The notes below the pieces were generated by a model. It did not search any database. It was not told the origin of the DNA and saw only the letters and a program-made list of their open reading frames with translations. Positions 47,454-58,868 of a DNA stretch of 64,000 bases are shown here, in pieces. How positions within the stretch are numbered: the first letter of the stretch is position 1; each line of letters begins with the position of its first letter. Source of the stretch: an uncultured Clostridia bacterium (GTDB lineage: Bacteria; Bacillota_A; Clostridia; TANB77; CAG-508); contig CANQEA010000001.1 in NCBI GenBank assembly GCA_947594095.1, positions 1-64,000 on the forward strand. The letters run 5' to 3'. A program made the translations under genes and the position numbers.

Positions 47454-49949
47454 ATGGCAAAGATAATAGCATCACTTATACTTAGATTCGGTACTACTGA
47501 GCAATGGGAATCAATTGAAAATGTAGAAGGAAGAGTATTACAGCAGGGCGAATTAGGTTACGATTCAGATTTGCATGTACTTAAAATAGGTGATGGTGTA
47601 TCTAAATGGTCAGAATTACCTATTGTAAATTATGCAGAGTTTGATAAAAAATTTGTTTCAAAAATAGAGGAAGGTACAGAGGACGGTACCTTCAAATACA
47701 TGACAGAGGCTGAAGGCGAGCCTAAAGAAACTGTAGTAAAAGTTCATGGTCTAAAATCTGCAGCTTATACAGATGTAAGTGACTATGCAACGGCTGAACA
47801 AGGAAGTAAAGCAGATTCAGCTATTCAAAAAGTTACAATTGGTGACAAAGACTTTACTAACGATGGGGAAGGTAATGTTTCTCTTACTGTAGAAGAAGTA
47901 AGAGAAATTCTTGATGTTTATACTAAATCGGAAGTTGATGTCCAGATTGAAAAACATAATACATCATCCGAAGCTCATGCGGATATTAGAAAATTAATAT
48001 CAGATGAAGAAGCCACAAGAGAAAAAGAAGATAATGAATTAAGTAAAAGATTAGATAGTATAGAGCAAGCAGAAACTGAAGGCGTTGCAGGGCTCCAGAC
48101 CAAGCTAGATCAAGAAATTAAAGATAGAGAAGCTGCTAATACTAAAATTCAAGAGCAACTAGGTGATGGGTTTAGTAAAGATAAAACGATCCAAGATGAG
48201 ATAGAAAGATTAGAGGGTGAAATAACTTCTAACAATTCTGATCTTACGCAAAAAATAGAAGAAGAAATATCTAGAGCTACAACAGCGGAAGAAGGTCTAC
48301 AAAATAAACTGGGTGAAGGCTTTGATGAAACTAATACAGTTAAGAAAACAATAGATAACTTAACAAGCCAACAAGAAACACTTGAATCTCGAATAACGGA
48401 TACTCAAACTAAACTTGGTGATGGATTCAGCGCTGATAATACAGTAGCTAAAGCTATTGAAGACGTTAAAGCAGAAGCTTCAACTGCAACTCAAGGTATT
48501 AGTGATGAATTAGCAAAAGAAGTGGAAAGAGCAAAAGCTGCAGAACAAGCAAATGCAGCTAACATTCAAACTAACACTGCAAGTATAGAAGCAGAAGTAA
48601 AAAGAGCTACTGATAGAGAAACTGAAATAGAAGGTAAATTGCCTACAGAAGAACAACTTCTCCCTTCAGTTACAGAAGCAGATAATGATAAAATACTTCA
48701 AGTAGTAGAAGGACAATGGCAACCAGTTGAATTTAATTCTGAAGAGATAAATCAAAAAATTCAACAAAATACAGACGCAATTCAAAAGAACACTGAGGCA
48801 ATCCAACAAAATACTGATGGATTAGCAGAAGAGATAAAAAGAGCAAAAGGTGTTGAAGGTGAATTAACTAGCCTAACTACATCAAATAAAGATAGCTTAG
48901 TAGATGCTATCAATTCAGAAGTAGCAGCTAGACAGCAAGCAGATAGCGAACTAACAAATAAAGTTAACTCTATTGAGGGTAAGATTCCAGCTCAAGCAAG
49001 TGCTACAAACCAATTAGCAGATAAAGATTTTGTTAACAGTTCAATTGCTGCACAGGCTGCAAGATTTATTACTCCATCAGCTGATAGAACTACATTATGG
49101 TCTTCATTTACAGCTCTAGAAACAGGCCCTTGGTATTATGAAGGGGAAGAAATTGATCAATGTGAGAATAATGACTATGCTACTTATTTAGTTCCTGCTG
49201 CTGAAGAAGGAGCGCCTGCACAGCAATGGAGAGCAATTTACCAAAAAGATGAACCAGTGGGTGAACCTGGGGGTAAATGGGTAGCTGCATATCAATATAA
49301 TACTGTTTGGACAGCTAAACAAAAAGCAGCTATTGATTCAGGTATTACAGAAGAATTAGTAGGTAAAATAGGTACAAATGAGACCAATATTACAAATTTA
49401 CAATCTGATTTAAATAGCTATAAAACAGAAGTAGATGATAAATATGCGCCTAAAGCCAATCCCACCTTTACCGGTAACGTTAATGTCCCTACACCTACAC
49501 TAGACACTGATGCTGCAAATAAAAAATATATTGATGATGCTATCAAAGCAGCTACAGGTGAAGAAGCAGGTAGTACTGATGATAAGATAAAAAAAGCTAT
49601 AGGTGATCTAAATTCTTCAGTAGAAGAGGTAGAAAATAACTATATTGCTTCTATTACCCAAACTGAAGGTAAAATAAGTGCAACTCAAAAACAGCTACCT
49701 GTAATTGAAGTTAAAGGTAACGCCCCTATTAGTGCAGAAAATATTGATAGTGTAGTTACCATTTCACATGACACTAAAGAGGTGACCTCAGACATTGATT
49801 CTTCAAGTACAAATATTATTACCGAAATTGAAGCAGATGAAACTGGTCATTTAAGTTCATATAAGACAAATACATTAGAAGATGCATTAAAAGCATTAGG
49901 AGTTATAACAATAAGGGGCGGTAAAGCCACAGATTTAGTAACTCCATAA
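47454..49949 (+). CDS. Tail-fibre protein, long coiled coil
   Basis: An 831-residue protein. Residues 1-60 are the tail-fibre anchor seen in many phages (SLILRFGTTEQWESI, LGYDSDLHVLKIGDGVSKW). A shaft of about 400 residues of coiled-coil repeats follows (DNELSKRLDSIEQAE, KNTEAIQQNTDGLAEE). Residues 530-640 form a globular domain (AAQAARFITPSADRTTLW, GPWYYEGEE, QWRAIYQK) that also occurs in the fibre at 53571. The C-terminal domain is beta-rich. Structural protein of the tail tip. Confidence 0.85.
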   Translation: MAKIIASLILRFGTTEQWESIENVEGRVLQQGELGYDSDLHVLKIGDGVSKWSELPIVNYAEFDKKFVSKIEEGTEDGTFKYMTEAEGEPKETVVKVHGLKSAAYTDVSDYATAEQGSKADSAIQKVTIGDKDFTNDGEGNVSLTVEEVREILDVYTKSEVDVQIEKHNTSSEAHADIRKLISDEEATREKEDNELSKRLDSIEQAETEGVAGLQTKLDQEIKDREAANTKIQEQLGDGFSKDKTIQDEIERLEGEITSNNSDLTQKIEEEISRATTAEEGLQNKLGEGFDETNTVKKTIDNLTSQQETLESRITDTQTKLGDGFSADNTVAKAIEDVKAEASTATQGISDELAKEVERAKAAEQANAANIQTNTASIEAEVKRATDRETEIEGKLPTEEQLLPSVTEADNDKILQVVEGQWQPVEFNSEEINQKIQQNTDAIQKNTEAIQQNTDGLAEEIKRAKGVEGELTSLTTSNKDSLVDAINSEVAARQQADSELTNKVNSIEGKIPAQASATNQLADKDFVNSSIAAQAARFITPSADRTTLWSSFTALETGPWYYEGEEIDQCENNDYATYLVPAAEEGAPAQQWRAIYQKDEPVGEPGGKWVAAYQYNTVWTAKQKAAIDSGITEELVGKIGTNETNITNLQSDLNSYKTEVDDKYAPKANPTFTGNVNVPTPTLDTDAANKKYIDDAIKAATGEEAGSTDDKIKKAIGDLNSSVEEVENNYIASITQTEGKISATQKQLPVIEVKGNAPISAENIDSVVTISHDTKEVTSDIDSSSTNIITEIEADETGHLSSYKTNTLEDALKALGVITIRGGKATDLVTP

Positions 49950-49973
49950 CTATGAAAAAGGAAATTTTTGTGT

Positions 49974-52673
49974 ATGGCAGAAATAACAGCAAAAATTCTA
50001 GTTAGAATAGGTACCACATCTGAATGGAGTAGTACTACACTCCCTCTTGAAGCAGGTGAGATGGGTTACGATTCTGAACTACATATATTCAAAATAGGTG
50101 ATGGTATTACACTATGGGATCAATTGCCATTACTACAAGAAGGTCCAATGGGTCCTACAGGTGCAACAGGTGCCCAGGGTGATCAAGGACTTCAAGGTAA
50201 TCTTGGTCCAACAGGCCCAACAGGTGCTACTGGAGATCAGGGGATATCTATCACATCAGCTACTGTAACTTTTAATTCAGCTACAGAAAGTGGTAATAAT
50301 TACGATATCTCTTTTGGTACATCTGATGGCCAATCCTTAACAGGTGGGCAAATTTTATCCCCTATTGGCCCTACCGGTGCTCAGGGAGAAATAGGTTTAA
50401 CCGGTGATAAAGGTGATACAGGCCCCCAAGGACCTACAGGCGATACTGGTGCAGTTGGTCCTATGGGTCCAACAGGTATGCAAGGCGAGATAGGTCCTAA
50501 AGGAGAAGATGGTAAAGATCTATCCATTAAAGGTACTGCATACTATGATGGAGATATTAGTTCACAAATAGGTAAAGAAGTTACAATACATTCTGGGAGT
50601 GCTCAGGGTGAAGTAATTACAGCAGAAACGCCAGGGGAATGCTATTTAGTAGAAGGTTATCTTTGTGTAGCTACAGATAGTCTCAATACATTTGTAGTTG
50701 CAGGTAAAATAGAAGGTCCCCAGGGTCCAACTGGTGCAATAGGTGAAACAGGTCCCCAAGGGTTGCAGGGACTACAAGGCCCAACTGGTGAAACAGGTAG
50801 TCAAGGACCACAAGGCCCCACTGGTGATATTGGTGCTACAGGTCCTATTGGTCCTACCGGTGCAACTGGTGATAAAGGTGATACTGGAGCTCAAGGACCA
50901 ACAGGTGCTGTAGGCCCTACTGGCCCTCAAGGTTTAACTGGTGCTCAAGGGCTAGCAGGCCCTACAGGTCAGACAGGTAGTCAAGGACTTCAGGGATTAA
51001 CAGGCCCAACAGGCCCACAAGGCTTAAGGGGTGACACCGGTCTTCCTGGGCCCACAGGGGCTACAGGGGGAGTTGGCCCCCAGGGCTCTGTTGGACCAAC
51101 AGGCCAGAAAGGTGACGCAGGTGGCATTGGTCCTCAAGGTCTTGCTGGTCCTACTGGTGCTAAGGGTGACAAAGGTGATACAGGTTTACAAGGTCCCACA
51201 GGTCAAACTGGTGGGCAAGGGCTCCAAGGTGCTGTAGGCCCCGTTGGTCCTACTGGTCCCCAAGGGCTTCAAGGGGGTATAGGTCCAGTTGGTCCTACAG
51301 GTACCCAGGGTAAGGTTGGTCCTACAGGAGCAAAAGGTGATACTGGTGCAGCTGCAGGTTTTGGAAGCGTTACTGCAATTATCTCTGACTCTGATATTGG
51401 GTATATTTCTAATATAAGTTCTACATATGGGTTTAGCTTAGTAAGCGGTTACTACCAGAGTAATAATAATATGAAAAGCGCTAATAACAGTGTTGCATTA
51501 TGTAGATTAACTTTTTACAATACAAAATCAAATGGCTCTGTTGTACTTGATTATGCCTCTCAAGGTGAATCAGCATATGATTATGGTATCTTCAGTAAGC
51601 TAGACAAAGCACTGGCTGTTTCTAATGAAGATGACGGTGCTACTAACAGTACATTGGTAATGCATAATTGTAAAAATGAATCATCTGCAACCATAAAAAC
51701 CCTGACTTATTCAAATATCCCTATAGGAAATCACTTCATTGATATTAAATATAGAAAAGATGGATCTACAGATACTTCTCCAGATACCTTAAAATTTAAA
51801 CTTAATAACTCTTCTACTGCAATTACATCTCTGGTTATGGGGGCAGCTACCCCAAGAGTTGAAGTTAATACCAGCGGAACTAATGAATCGAAAAATTTTT
51901 CATTTAGTTTCTACAACATAGCGGGATCTGATGGGCCCCAAGGTCCCACAGGTGCTACTGGTGCTACAGGAGCTAGAGGCCCTACAGGAATGACTGGAGG
52001 TACAGGTAGTCAAGGTCCCATGGGCCCTGTCGGACCTACAGGAGCTCAAGGTAGAACTGGTCCTACAGGTTCTACAGGTGCTACTGGTGGTTATGGTGCG
52101 CCTGGTCGCGGTATTGCTTACGTAAATTCTTCTACTATTGGCAGTTTAACGCGCGGGGCGACTATCACCGATGTAAGTGGAGAAACTTTCAGAACTCCTT
52201 ATTATGGAGATGCAAGCTCTTCAGAACATGCAAATAAAATTGCAAATATTATTGTACAATATAGTAATGGTATAATTTGGTATTATAATGGTAGCACTTC
52301 AGGTGGTTGTTATACTAGTACTGGACAGTCAATGTACGGATCTACAGGTGGTACTGGTGCTACAGGCCCCAAAGGTCCTACTGGTGCAACTGGTGCTACT
52401 GGTGCAAAGGGCCCTACTGGTGCAACTGGTGCAAGTGTTACAGGACCTAAAGGACCTACTGGTCCTACCGGGGCAACTGGTGCAACTGGACCCACAGGGC
52501 CTGCTGGTTCAAGTGGTACGGGTGTCATAACAAGCTTGAATGGTTCATCAACTACTAACAGAAGTATCTATGCGCCTACTTCTTATGGTACTTCAGGTTA
52601 CTTTTTAATGGCAAAAGGATCAGGTACAGCGCCCACTTGGAGCACAATAAAAGTAGATGATGGTACCCTATAA
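49974..52673 (+). CDS. Collagen-like tail fibre
   Basis: An 899-residue protein from ATG 49974 (AAGGA upstream; TTG 49968 has no site). N-terminal fibre anchor as in the previous gene ([25 protein letters not shown]), then many Gly-X-Y triplets of [14 protein letters not shown] type (about residues 55-460, broken by two small beta domains), a globular domain (about 462-655), and a second collagen-like block, ending [14 protein letters not shown]. The GPT triplets resemble those of BclA, whose Thr residues carry sugars; glycosyltransferases follow at 57627. Long trimeric fibre. Confidence 0.87.
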   Translation: MAEITAKILVRIGTTSEWSSTTLPLEAGEMGYDSELHIFKIGDGITLWDQLPLLQEGPMGPTGATGAQGDQGLQGNLGPTGPTGATGDQGISITSATVTFNSATESGNNYDISFGTSDGQSLTGGQILSPIGPTGAQGEIGLTGDKGDTGPQGPTGDTGAVGPMGPTGMQGEIGPKGEDGKDLSIKGTAYYDGDISSQIGKEVTIHSGSAQGEVITAETPGECYLVEGYLCVATDSLNTFVVAGKIEGPQGPTGAIGETGPQGLQGLQGPTGETGSQGPQGPTGDIGATGPIGPTGATGDKGDTGAQGPTGAVGPTGPQGLTGAQGLAGPTGQTGSQGLQGLTGPTGPQGLRGDTGLPGPTGATGGVGPQGSVGPTGQKGDAGGIGPQGLAGPTGAKGDKGDTGLQGPTGQTGGQGLQGAVGPVGPTGPQGLQGGIGPVGPTGTQGKVGPTGAKGDTGAAAGFGSVTAIISDSDIGYISNISSTYGFSLVSGYYQSNNNMKSANNSVALCRLTFYNTKSNGSVVLDYASQGESAYDYGIFSKLDKALAVSNEDDGATNSTLVMHNCKNESSATIKTLTYSNIPIGNHFIDIKYRKDGSTDTSPDTLKFKLNNSSTAITSLVMGAATPRVEVNTSGTNESKNFSFSFYNIAGSDGPQGPTGATGATGARGPTGMTGGTGSQGPMGPVGPTGAQGRTGPTGSTGATGGYGAPGRGIAYVNSSTIGSLTRGATITDVSGETFRTPYYGDASSSEHANKIANIIVQYSNGIIWYYNGSTSGGCYTSTGQSMYGSTGGTGATGPKGPTGATGATGAKGPTGATGASVTGPKGPTGPTGATGATGPTGPAGSSGTGVITSLNGSSTTNRSIYAPTSYGTSGYFLMAKGSGTAPTWSTIKVDDGTL

Positions 52674-52693
52674 AGAAATTATTTAAAGATATT

Positions 52694-52707
52694 GCTAAAT
52701 TATGTGA
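52694..52707 (+). promoter_or_regulatory. Candidate late-promoter motif
   Basis: GCTAAATTATGTGA, identical to 29522, in the gap between the fibre at 49974 and the gene at 52732. Confidence 0.45.
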
Positions 52708-52731
52708 TATTATATGTGAGTGGAGTCAAGA

Positions 52732-53094
52732 ATGTTCACTATATCTAAGAATGGGTTTATTTCCATAACAAGAGGAGATTCATTTAAGGCTCCTTTATTT
52801 ATAAACCACGGTACAGTAATGTGCCCAACAAGATTTATGATAGCAAGATATCCAGATGCTGTTTTATATGTAGGCATAATGGAGCCTCACCAAATATTTG
52901 AAGAGGCTACTATAAAACAAATTTACACTCCCAAATCAGAAATAAACGAGCATGGAGATGTCTTGATAAAACTAAGACCAGAAGAAACAGAATATTTACT
53001 TCCAGGTAAATATTATTATGAAGTAAAACTAGATATTGGGGATGGTGTACTAGATACTATCATCCCCAAAACCGAGTTTTTTATTTTGAATTAA
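52732..53094 (+). CDS. BppU-like baseplate domain protein
   Basis: A 120-residue protein from ATG 52732 (GGAG 8 bases upstream; GTG 52720 overlaps that site). ISKNGFISITRGDSFKAPLF, PGKYYYEVKLDIGDGVLD and the ending IPKTEFFILN match the small upper-baseplate/receptor-assembly domain of Firmicutes phages. Likely sits at the fibre base. Confidence 0.75.
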   Translation: MFTISKNGFISITRGDSFKAPLFINHGTVMCPTRFMIARYPDAVLYVGIMEPHQIFEEATIKQIYTPKSEINEHGDVLIKLRPEETEYLLPGKYYYEVKLDIGDGVLDTIIPKTEFFILN

Positions 53095-53116
53095 GTCTGT
53101 AGGAGATACAATATAC

Positions 53117-53512
53117 ATGATAAACTACCTATATGGAGAATTAAATGAACATGTAGTGGCAGCTGAGTATGCAGAAAAAGATACTCCTACAATTGACATG
53201 CATATCGATAATGTCACCAGAACTATTTCAGCTGACCTAAAACCAATGACACCCGAAAGTTTTGGTTTAGGATTACCTCCAAATGATGGTCACAAATATA
53301 TAATAGTTTGTGAATATGTATGTCCTGCAGGGTGTAATTGTTGCCAAGAAAATAAGAACTGTTGTTGCTCTAAAAAAGTACCTACACTTAAATGGGTTAC
53401 TCTTAGTTACCCTGACTATGCAATATCTAGTGACTTTGCTATAAATGGTGAATTGGTTGTAAATTCATCTAAAGATTCTAGTTGCGTATGCGGAGGAGCA
53501 ATAGCACAATGA
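53117..53512 (+). CDS. Cys-rich fibre-associated protein
   Basis: A 131-residue protein. Beta-type N-terminus (EYAEKDTPTIDMHIDNVTRT) then a cluster CPAGCNCCQENKNCCCSKK and a C-terminal CVCGG. Paired Cys in two neighbouring fibre genes suggests disulphide or metal-linked attachment. GTAGGAGA upstream. No family recognised. Confidence 0.68.
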   Translation: MINYLYGELNEHVVAAEYAEKDTPTIDMHIDNVTRTISADLKPMTPESFGLGLPPNDGHKYIIVCEYVCPAGCNCCQENKNCCCSKKVPTLKWVTLSYPDYAISSDFAINGELVVNSSKDSSCVCGGAIAQ

Positions 53513-53570
53513 TTATAAATATGAACAGGGGTGTAATAAATAGCACCTTAAAAATTCAGGGAGATTTATA

Positions 53571-56500
53571 ATGGGAGATATTAAAACTATGGGTCCAGTT
53601 GTTACAGCATTAGGACCAACAGGGTGTGCATGTACCGGGTGCGGATGCACAGGATCCCCTACAAGCCCTACTGGGTGCATATGCCCTACAGGTGCTCCCG
53701 TCTGCCCTACTGGATGCCCTTATAGCTGTGACGGTGTATATGAGCCTACAGAATGGAAAGACGGTACAACACCCTTAAATGCTAAGAATCTAAACCACAT
53801 TGAAGGTGGAATTCATTGTAACAGTCAAAAAGTAGAATTTTTACTTAACTGTGTTGGTCCTAAACTTAGTGAAGACATTCATAAATTAAACAATGTACTA
53901 GATATTCAACCCAGTTGTGATGTCTGTGGTTGTATAAAATCTGTAAGATTAGATACAATTGAAGATCGTTTAGATACAGCTGAAGAACATATAGGTGATG
54001 TTTCTAAGCTTACCACAGATGCTAAAGGTAATTTAGTAGATGCTGTTAATGAATTAAAAGCACAGCGTGATGATGATTTTAGAACCTTTAGTACAGAAAT
54101 AAAAGATATTGAAGAAACAATTGGCGATACTGATAAGTTCAATCCAGATATTGTAGATAGAGATACACTGGTTGGTGCAATCAATGAAGTCGATAAAGAG
54201 TTAGGAACGGTTGAGAATTTAACCACCGAAGATAAAACATCAGCTGTTGGCGCAATTAATGAATTAGATAAAGAATTAGGTCGTTTGGGTGATCTAAATG
54301 CTGACATTAATAGAGCAGGCGCTAGAGATAATTTAGTTAATGCTCTTAATGAAGTTGATTATGAAATTGGTACTGTTGAAAATATTAATGTTGATAGATA
54401 TCCAGCAGCTGAAAAGGACAAGAAAGTTGTTCCAGCATTAAATTACCTTAACAATAATGTAGGTAATCCTGATGAATTAACTACAGCAGATAAAACAAAC
54501 ACAGTTGCATCTATCAATGAGCTTGATAAAGATGTAGGTGATTTAAAAGACCTTAGAGACGATATAGAGGCTAATGATAGTCTAGTAAATGCAGTTAACG
54601 AACTGGATACAGAGATGGGTCATGTAGAGGACTTAGTACCCACATACATTCCAGAAGAAGGGGAAGACCCAGTTAAAACCACCGACTTGACATCTGCTGT
54701 AAATGCAACATGGGAGCATAGTCACCAGGTAGAAGATAGACTGCACGATATAGAAGTTAAAATTCCAGACGACGCATCTGAAGAGAATAAATTAAGTTCT
54801 CAAGCTTGGGTAACAAAAGAAATAATTGCACAAGCTGCAAGATTTATATCCCCCAAGGCTGCAAGTGAAATTACAGATGAAGATGATTCACAGGGTGTGT
54901 TTGAAAGTTTTGATGCGTTAAGAGCAGGTCCTTGGTATCATGGAGACTCACCAATTGCAAGAAAGGATTTAACTGACAATGATTATGCAGTATATTTCAA
55001 AGAAGTAAGTCCTGGTGATAACGAGCAATGGAGAGCTATATTCCAGGAAGATGAATGGGTACCCCAATATAAAGTAGAATTTAACTTCTCAGCTGAACAA
55101 TTAGCAGCACTTAATTCGGGTATTACAAAAGAAAATTTTTCTGATTTGCAGAAACAAATCGCAACTGAAGTTACCAGAGCAACAGGTAGAGAAACCAGTA
55201 TTGAAAATGCCTACAAAGCAGCTGATAAAGAACTTCAGGGTCAATTAAAGACTCTTGATGATAAAGCAGTTAAAACAGATACTCCTGATAGGCTCTATAA
55301 AGCAGATGGATCCGGATTATTACAAGCAAGTTACCCTATTACTTTAAGTAATAATGGTAGTAAAATTACAATCGGTGCTGAAATTAGTGCAGGCCCCCAA
55401 GGCCAGATGGGTCCCACAGGTCCTACAGGCCCCAAAGGTGATCCTGGTACTCCTGGTAGTGCAGGTTCTAGTGCAACTATTAATGGACAATCTGGTGATG
55501 TAACAATTACAGGTGGTACAGACATTGATGTTCAAACACAGGGTAGTACAATTACTGTTTCTTACACAGGAAGTTCAGGTACCACTGGAGTTACATCAGT
55601 AAAAGGATTAAGTGGTGAGGTTGATATTACAAGCCCTGATGGTAGTGTAAAAATAGGTACTTCAGGTAATGGCATAACATTAGAAGTTGAAGGTGGGGGT
55701 AGCCCCAGTACTAGTGGTGTTGAATCTTTGCAGAGCTTGACTGGCGCTTTAACTCTTACCAGCTCCGATGAAAGTCTAGAAATAAGTACAAATAACAGCA
55801 ACACCATTGATTTAAAGGTTAAGACTAGCGGACCCAGCCCCACAGCCGGAGTTACATCTCTTAATGGTAAAACAGGTGTTGTAAGTATTACAGGTGGTAC
55901 AGATAACGTTACTGTCACAGAAGATGGTAATACATTAAAAATTAACGTTACTGGTGGTGGTGGTGACCCCAGCACTTCAGGTGTTACTTCATTAGAGAGC
56001 TTAACAGGTGCCTTAACTTTCAATAGCCCAGATAATACAGTAGAAATAGGTACAAGTGGTAATAACGTAATTACCTTAAAAGCCAAGGGCGGTGGAAGTG
56101 GCCCTGTAACAGGTGGTGTTGAATCATTAAATAGCTTAACAGGCGCTTTGAACTTAAAAGAAGGTGCAAACGTAACAATTACACCTTCAGGAAAAGATAT
56201 TACTATTGCTGCTGAATTAGGAAGCTCTTCAGGTGTTGCTGGAGTTTCTTCTGTCAATAGTGTTACTGGGGATGTTAAACTCATTGCTGGTGATAATATA
56301 GAGATTTCAGAAGCTGGTAAAAATATTACTATTAAAGCTACCGGAAGTGGTGGAGGTGGCGGCGGAGGTACCTCAGGCGTTACCGAATTAAATAGTATTA
56401 CAGGATCAATTACATTAGAAGCAGGAAATAATGTAACAATTACTCCTAACGTAGCTCAAAGAAAAATCACAATTGCAGCTACTGGAGGTAGCGGACCTAG

Positions 56501-57539
56501 CCCTACATCTGGAGTTACATCTCTTAACAATTTAACAGGTGCTCTTACACTTAAGGAAGGTAGTAATATCAGCATTAGTGCCAGTGGTAGTGAAATTACC
56601 ATCGATAGCACTGGCGGAAGTGGTGGAGTTGGTCCTACTGGTCCTACTGGTGGTAAAGGTGATCCTGGTGATGAAGGTCCCATGGGTCCTACTGGTAAGG
56701 GTGAACAAGGTGATCCTGGTCCTCAAGGCCCTACTGGTGCTATTGGTCCTACCGGCCCTAAAGGAGATGCAGGTACTGGTGTAGAAATAAAAGGTACTGG
56801 TTATTATGATGGAAACATCAATGAGATGGTAGGACAAAATGTAACTCTTCATAGTGGTTCTACCTCAGGCCCTGTTATTTCAGGATCAGCAACTAATGAA
56901 GCTTACCTTTGTGATGGTTACTTATGTATCTGGAATGGCACCAACTTTACAGTTGTAGGTGAAATTAGAGGCCCTGTTGGCCCTCAGGGTCCAGAAGGTC
57001 CTAAAGGCCCTACAGGCCATATTGGTGCTGTTGGTCCTACAGGTGCTCCTGGTGCTAATATTAAAGTAAGATTTTACGGATATGCTGCAGAAGGAGATGT
57101 AACTAAGGGTAATCAGATTGCCTTATATGAATTTATTTCTCAAACAAAACCCGGTAGTCCTGTAGTAGGTTATGGTACAGGTATTAATAAATTTGATGGT
57201 GCTATAGTATGGGGAGTTAGAGATAATCAGGCCGTTACAGAAGGTTATTTGTGTGTTGCTTTAAATACAGTAGCTGCAAATCAAAATGCTCCACAGTATA
57301 GTGTATGGGAAGTTGTAGGTATAGTACAAGGCCCTCAAGGTGAAGTTGGTCCTACTGGTCCCCAAGGTAATATTGGCCCTATAGGTCCTACTGGTATGCG
57401 CGGTGAAACTGGTCCTACTGGTAGAACAGGTCCTGTTGGTCCTGGAAATGGTCCTACAGGTTATACTATTCTAGGCCAAGGAAATAATATTGCTCCTACT
57501 TGGGGTCCTATTAAAATAGATGACGGTGTTCTTAGTTAA
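53571..57539 (+). CDS. Giant multi-repeat tail fibre
   Basis: A 1322-residue protein. N-terminal 50 residues are Cys-rich with GPTGC-type triplets ([19 protein letters not shown]), then about 300 residues of helical repeats ([28 protein letters not shown]), the domain shared with the fibre at 47454 ([29 protein letters not shown]), eight tandem beta repeats of about 45 residues ([28 protein letters not shown] and so on), and a collagen-like end broken by beta domains, one shared with 49974 ([14 protein letters not shown]). Ends [15 protein letters not shown], like the end of 49974. Terminator follows. Confidence 0.87.
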   Translation: MGDIKTMGPVVTALGPTGCACTGCGCTGSPTSPTGCICPTGAPVCPTGCPYSCDGVYEPTEWKDGTTPLNAKNLNHIEGGIHCNSQKVEFLLNCVGPKLSEDIHKLNNVLDIQPSCDVCGCIKSVRLDTIEDRLDTAEEHIGDVSKLTTDAKGNLVDAVNELKAQRDDDFRTFSTEIKDIEETIGDTDKFNPDIVDRDTLVGAINEVDKELGTVENLTTEDKTSAVGAINELDKELGRLGDLNADINRAGARDNLVNALNEVDYEIGTVENINVDRYPAAEKDKKVVPALNYLNNNVGNPDELTTADKTNTVASINELDKDVGDLKDLRDDIEANDSLVNAVNELDTEMGHVEDLVPTYIPEEGEDPVKTTDLTSAVNATWEHSHQVEDRLHDIEVKIPDDASEENKLSSQAWVTKEIIAQAARFISPKAASEITDEDDSQGVFESFDALRAGPWYHGDSPIARKDLTDNDYAVYFKEVSPGDNEQWRAIFQEDEWVPQYKVEFNFSAEQLAALNSGITKENFSDLQKQIATEVTRATGRETSIENAYKAADKELQGQLKTLDDKAVKTDTPDRLYKADGSGLLQASYPITLSNNGSKITIGAEISAGPQGQMGPTGPTGPKGDPGTPGSAGSSATINGQSGDVTITGGTDIDVQTQGSTITVSYTGSSGTTGVTSVKGLSGEVDITSPDGSVKIGTSGNGITLEVEGGGSPSTSGVESLQSLTGALTLTSSDESLEISTNNSNTIDLKVKTSGPSPTAGVTSLNGKTGVVSITGGTDNVTVTEDGNTLKINVTGGGGDPSTSGVTSLESLTGALTFNSPDNTVEIGTSGNNVITLKAKGGGSGPVTGGVESLNSLTGALNLKEGANVTITPSGKDITIAAELGSSSGVAGVSSVNSVTGDVKLIAGDNIEISEAGKNITIKATGSGGGGGGGTSGVTELNSITGSITLEAGNNVTITPNVAQRKITIAATGGSGPSPTSGVTSLNNLTGALTLKEGSNISISASGSEITIDSTGGSGGVGPTGPTGGKGDPGDEGPMGPTGKGEQGDPGPQGPTGAIGPTGPKGDAGTGVEIKGTGYYDGNINEMVGQNVTLHSGSTSGPVISGSATNEAYLCDGYLCIWNGTNFTVVGEIRGPVGPQGPEGPKGPTGHIGAVGPTGAPGANIKVRFYGYAAEGDVTKGNQIALYEFISQTKPGSPVVGYGTGINKFDGAIVWGVRDNQAVTEGYLCVALNTVAANQNAPQYSVWEVVGIVQGPQGEVGPTGPQGNIGPIGPTGMRGETGPTGRTGPVGPGNGPTGYTILGQGNNIAPTWGPIKIDDGVLS

Positions 57540-57567
57540 CACTACATTATCATAAATATTGTATAAT

Positions 57568-57607
57568 ATGGTGAGAGATTATAGTCTTATCTCTCACCAT
57601 TTCTTTT
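57568..57607 (+). terminator. Intrinsic terminator after fibre block
   Basis: A 12-bp perfect stem ATGGTGAGAGAT/ATCTCTCACCAT (57568-57579 with 57589-57600) followed by TTCTTTTT. Confidence 0.9.
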
Positions 57608-57626
57608 TCTTTGGAGGTGAATAAAA

Positions 57627-58868
57627 ATGCCTAATTGGCAATCTTATAAAGACGTGCGAATTTGTGTTTATGCAATGGCTGCAGATGAACCTGAAGCCTT
57701 TATTGATAGATGGCTTGATAGTATGAAGGGTGCAGACATTATTACTGTATTAGTTACAAAGAAGGATAATCCTAATTTTAGATATTTTAAAGAAAAACAA
57801 CAACTTCCTGAATTTCATGATAAACTAATTGTCTGGGAAGAAGATATCAAGCCTTGGAGATTTGATGTAGCCAGAAATGAGAGCATGAAGTTAATTCCAG
57901 AAGATGAATGTGATGCTTGTGTGTGTACCGATATTGATGAGATCTTAATTCCTGATTTTTGGGATGATTTAAGAAAAGTAGTATTTGAACACCCTAATTT
58001 TGACAGAATTCTTTATCAATATGCTTGGTCCCATGATGAGAAGACAGGAGAACCAAAGTGGTACTTCTGGTATGATAAGATCCATAGAGAAAAAGGATGG
58101 CATTGGGATTATCCAGTACACGAAGCTCTTGCATGTCCGGATAAAGAAAAACTAGGATATAAGGGTGTTTATAAAATGGATGCTAATAAAATTTATCTAC
58201 ACCATTATCCCGATAGAACAAAAAGTAGAGGGAATTATTTAGGATTACTCGAACTTAGAGCAAAAGAATATCCAGATGATCTTTACGGACTCTATTATCT
58301 TGCTAGAGAATATACATTCCATAAACAACCTGTAAATGCAATAACTACAGCTTTTAATCTATATGTTCGATTACAAATGAATAAAATATTACAAGATGCG
58401 CTTGCTTGTGATGATATGATGATGCTTCCAGCTCTTTCTTGTTTATTAGCTGATATGTTATTTGATTTAGGAATGTTACAAGATGCAGAGTATTTTTATA
58501 AAAGAGCAATTATTTTAGACCCTACATTTAGAGATGGCTATATGAAATTAGCCCAATTATATGCATACCAACCTAATAGATTTAATGAATGCTATCAAAT
58601 ATTAGATGAGATGGAAAAGAAATCAATTAAAAAATTAGATTGGCGTCTTGATGTCACTATGTGGCGTGATTGGAAGAAATATCAAATTCTTGCAGATGCT
58701 GCATGTTGGGAAGGCAACTACGACAAGGCATATGATCTTGCATTAAAGGGTCTTCAAGATATCAAAACAGAAGATGATAGAGCAGATGCAAGTAAGAGAG
58801 GCTTCTATAATGACTTGAATTTTATCTTGAATAAGAAAGGAATACCAAGTACGGAGGTCACCACTTGA
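57627..58868 (+). CDS. GT2-type glycosyltransferase with TPR-like tail
   Basis: A 413-residue protein. Starts with a GT-A core: VRICVYAMAADEPEAFIDRW, KPWRFDVARNESMKL and the metal-binding CTDIDEILIPDFW (about residue 108), then WHWDYPVHEALACP and LHHYPDRTKSRGN. The C-terminal 170 residues form helical repeats of TPR type (DLYGLYYLAREYTFHKQP ... DAEYFYKRAIILDP). GGAGGTG upstream. First of four coupled transferases directly after the fibres. Confidence 0.82.
   Translation: MPNWQSYKDVRICVYAMAADEPEAFIDRWLDSMKGADIITVLVTKKDNPNFRYFKEKQQLPEFHDKLIVWEEDIKPWRFDVARNESMKLIPEDECDACVCTDIDEILIPDFWDDLRKVVFEHPNFDRILYQYAWSHDEKTGEPKWYFWYDKIHREKGWHWDYPVHEALACPDKEKLGYKGVYKMDANKIYLHHYPDRTKSRGNYLGLLELRAKEYPDDLYGLYYLAREYTFHKQPVNAITTAFNLYVRLQMNKILQDALACDDMMMLPALSCLLADMLFDLGMLQDAEYFYKRAIILDPTFRDGYMKLAQLYAYQPNRFNECYQILDEMEKKSIKKLDWRLDVTMWRDWKKYQILADAACWEGNYDKAYDLALKGLQDIKTEDDRADASKRGFYNDLNFILNKKGIPSTEVTT

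Noticed and set aside
52310..52528. Minus-strand proline/valine-rich ORF opposite the collagen repeats
   Set aside because: Pure shadow of GPT triplets read backwards; no ribosome site.
55562..56284. Long minus-strand ORF opposite the giant fibre
   Set aside because: Shadow of the beta-repeat codons; no start signal and odd composition.
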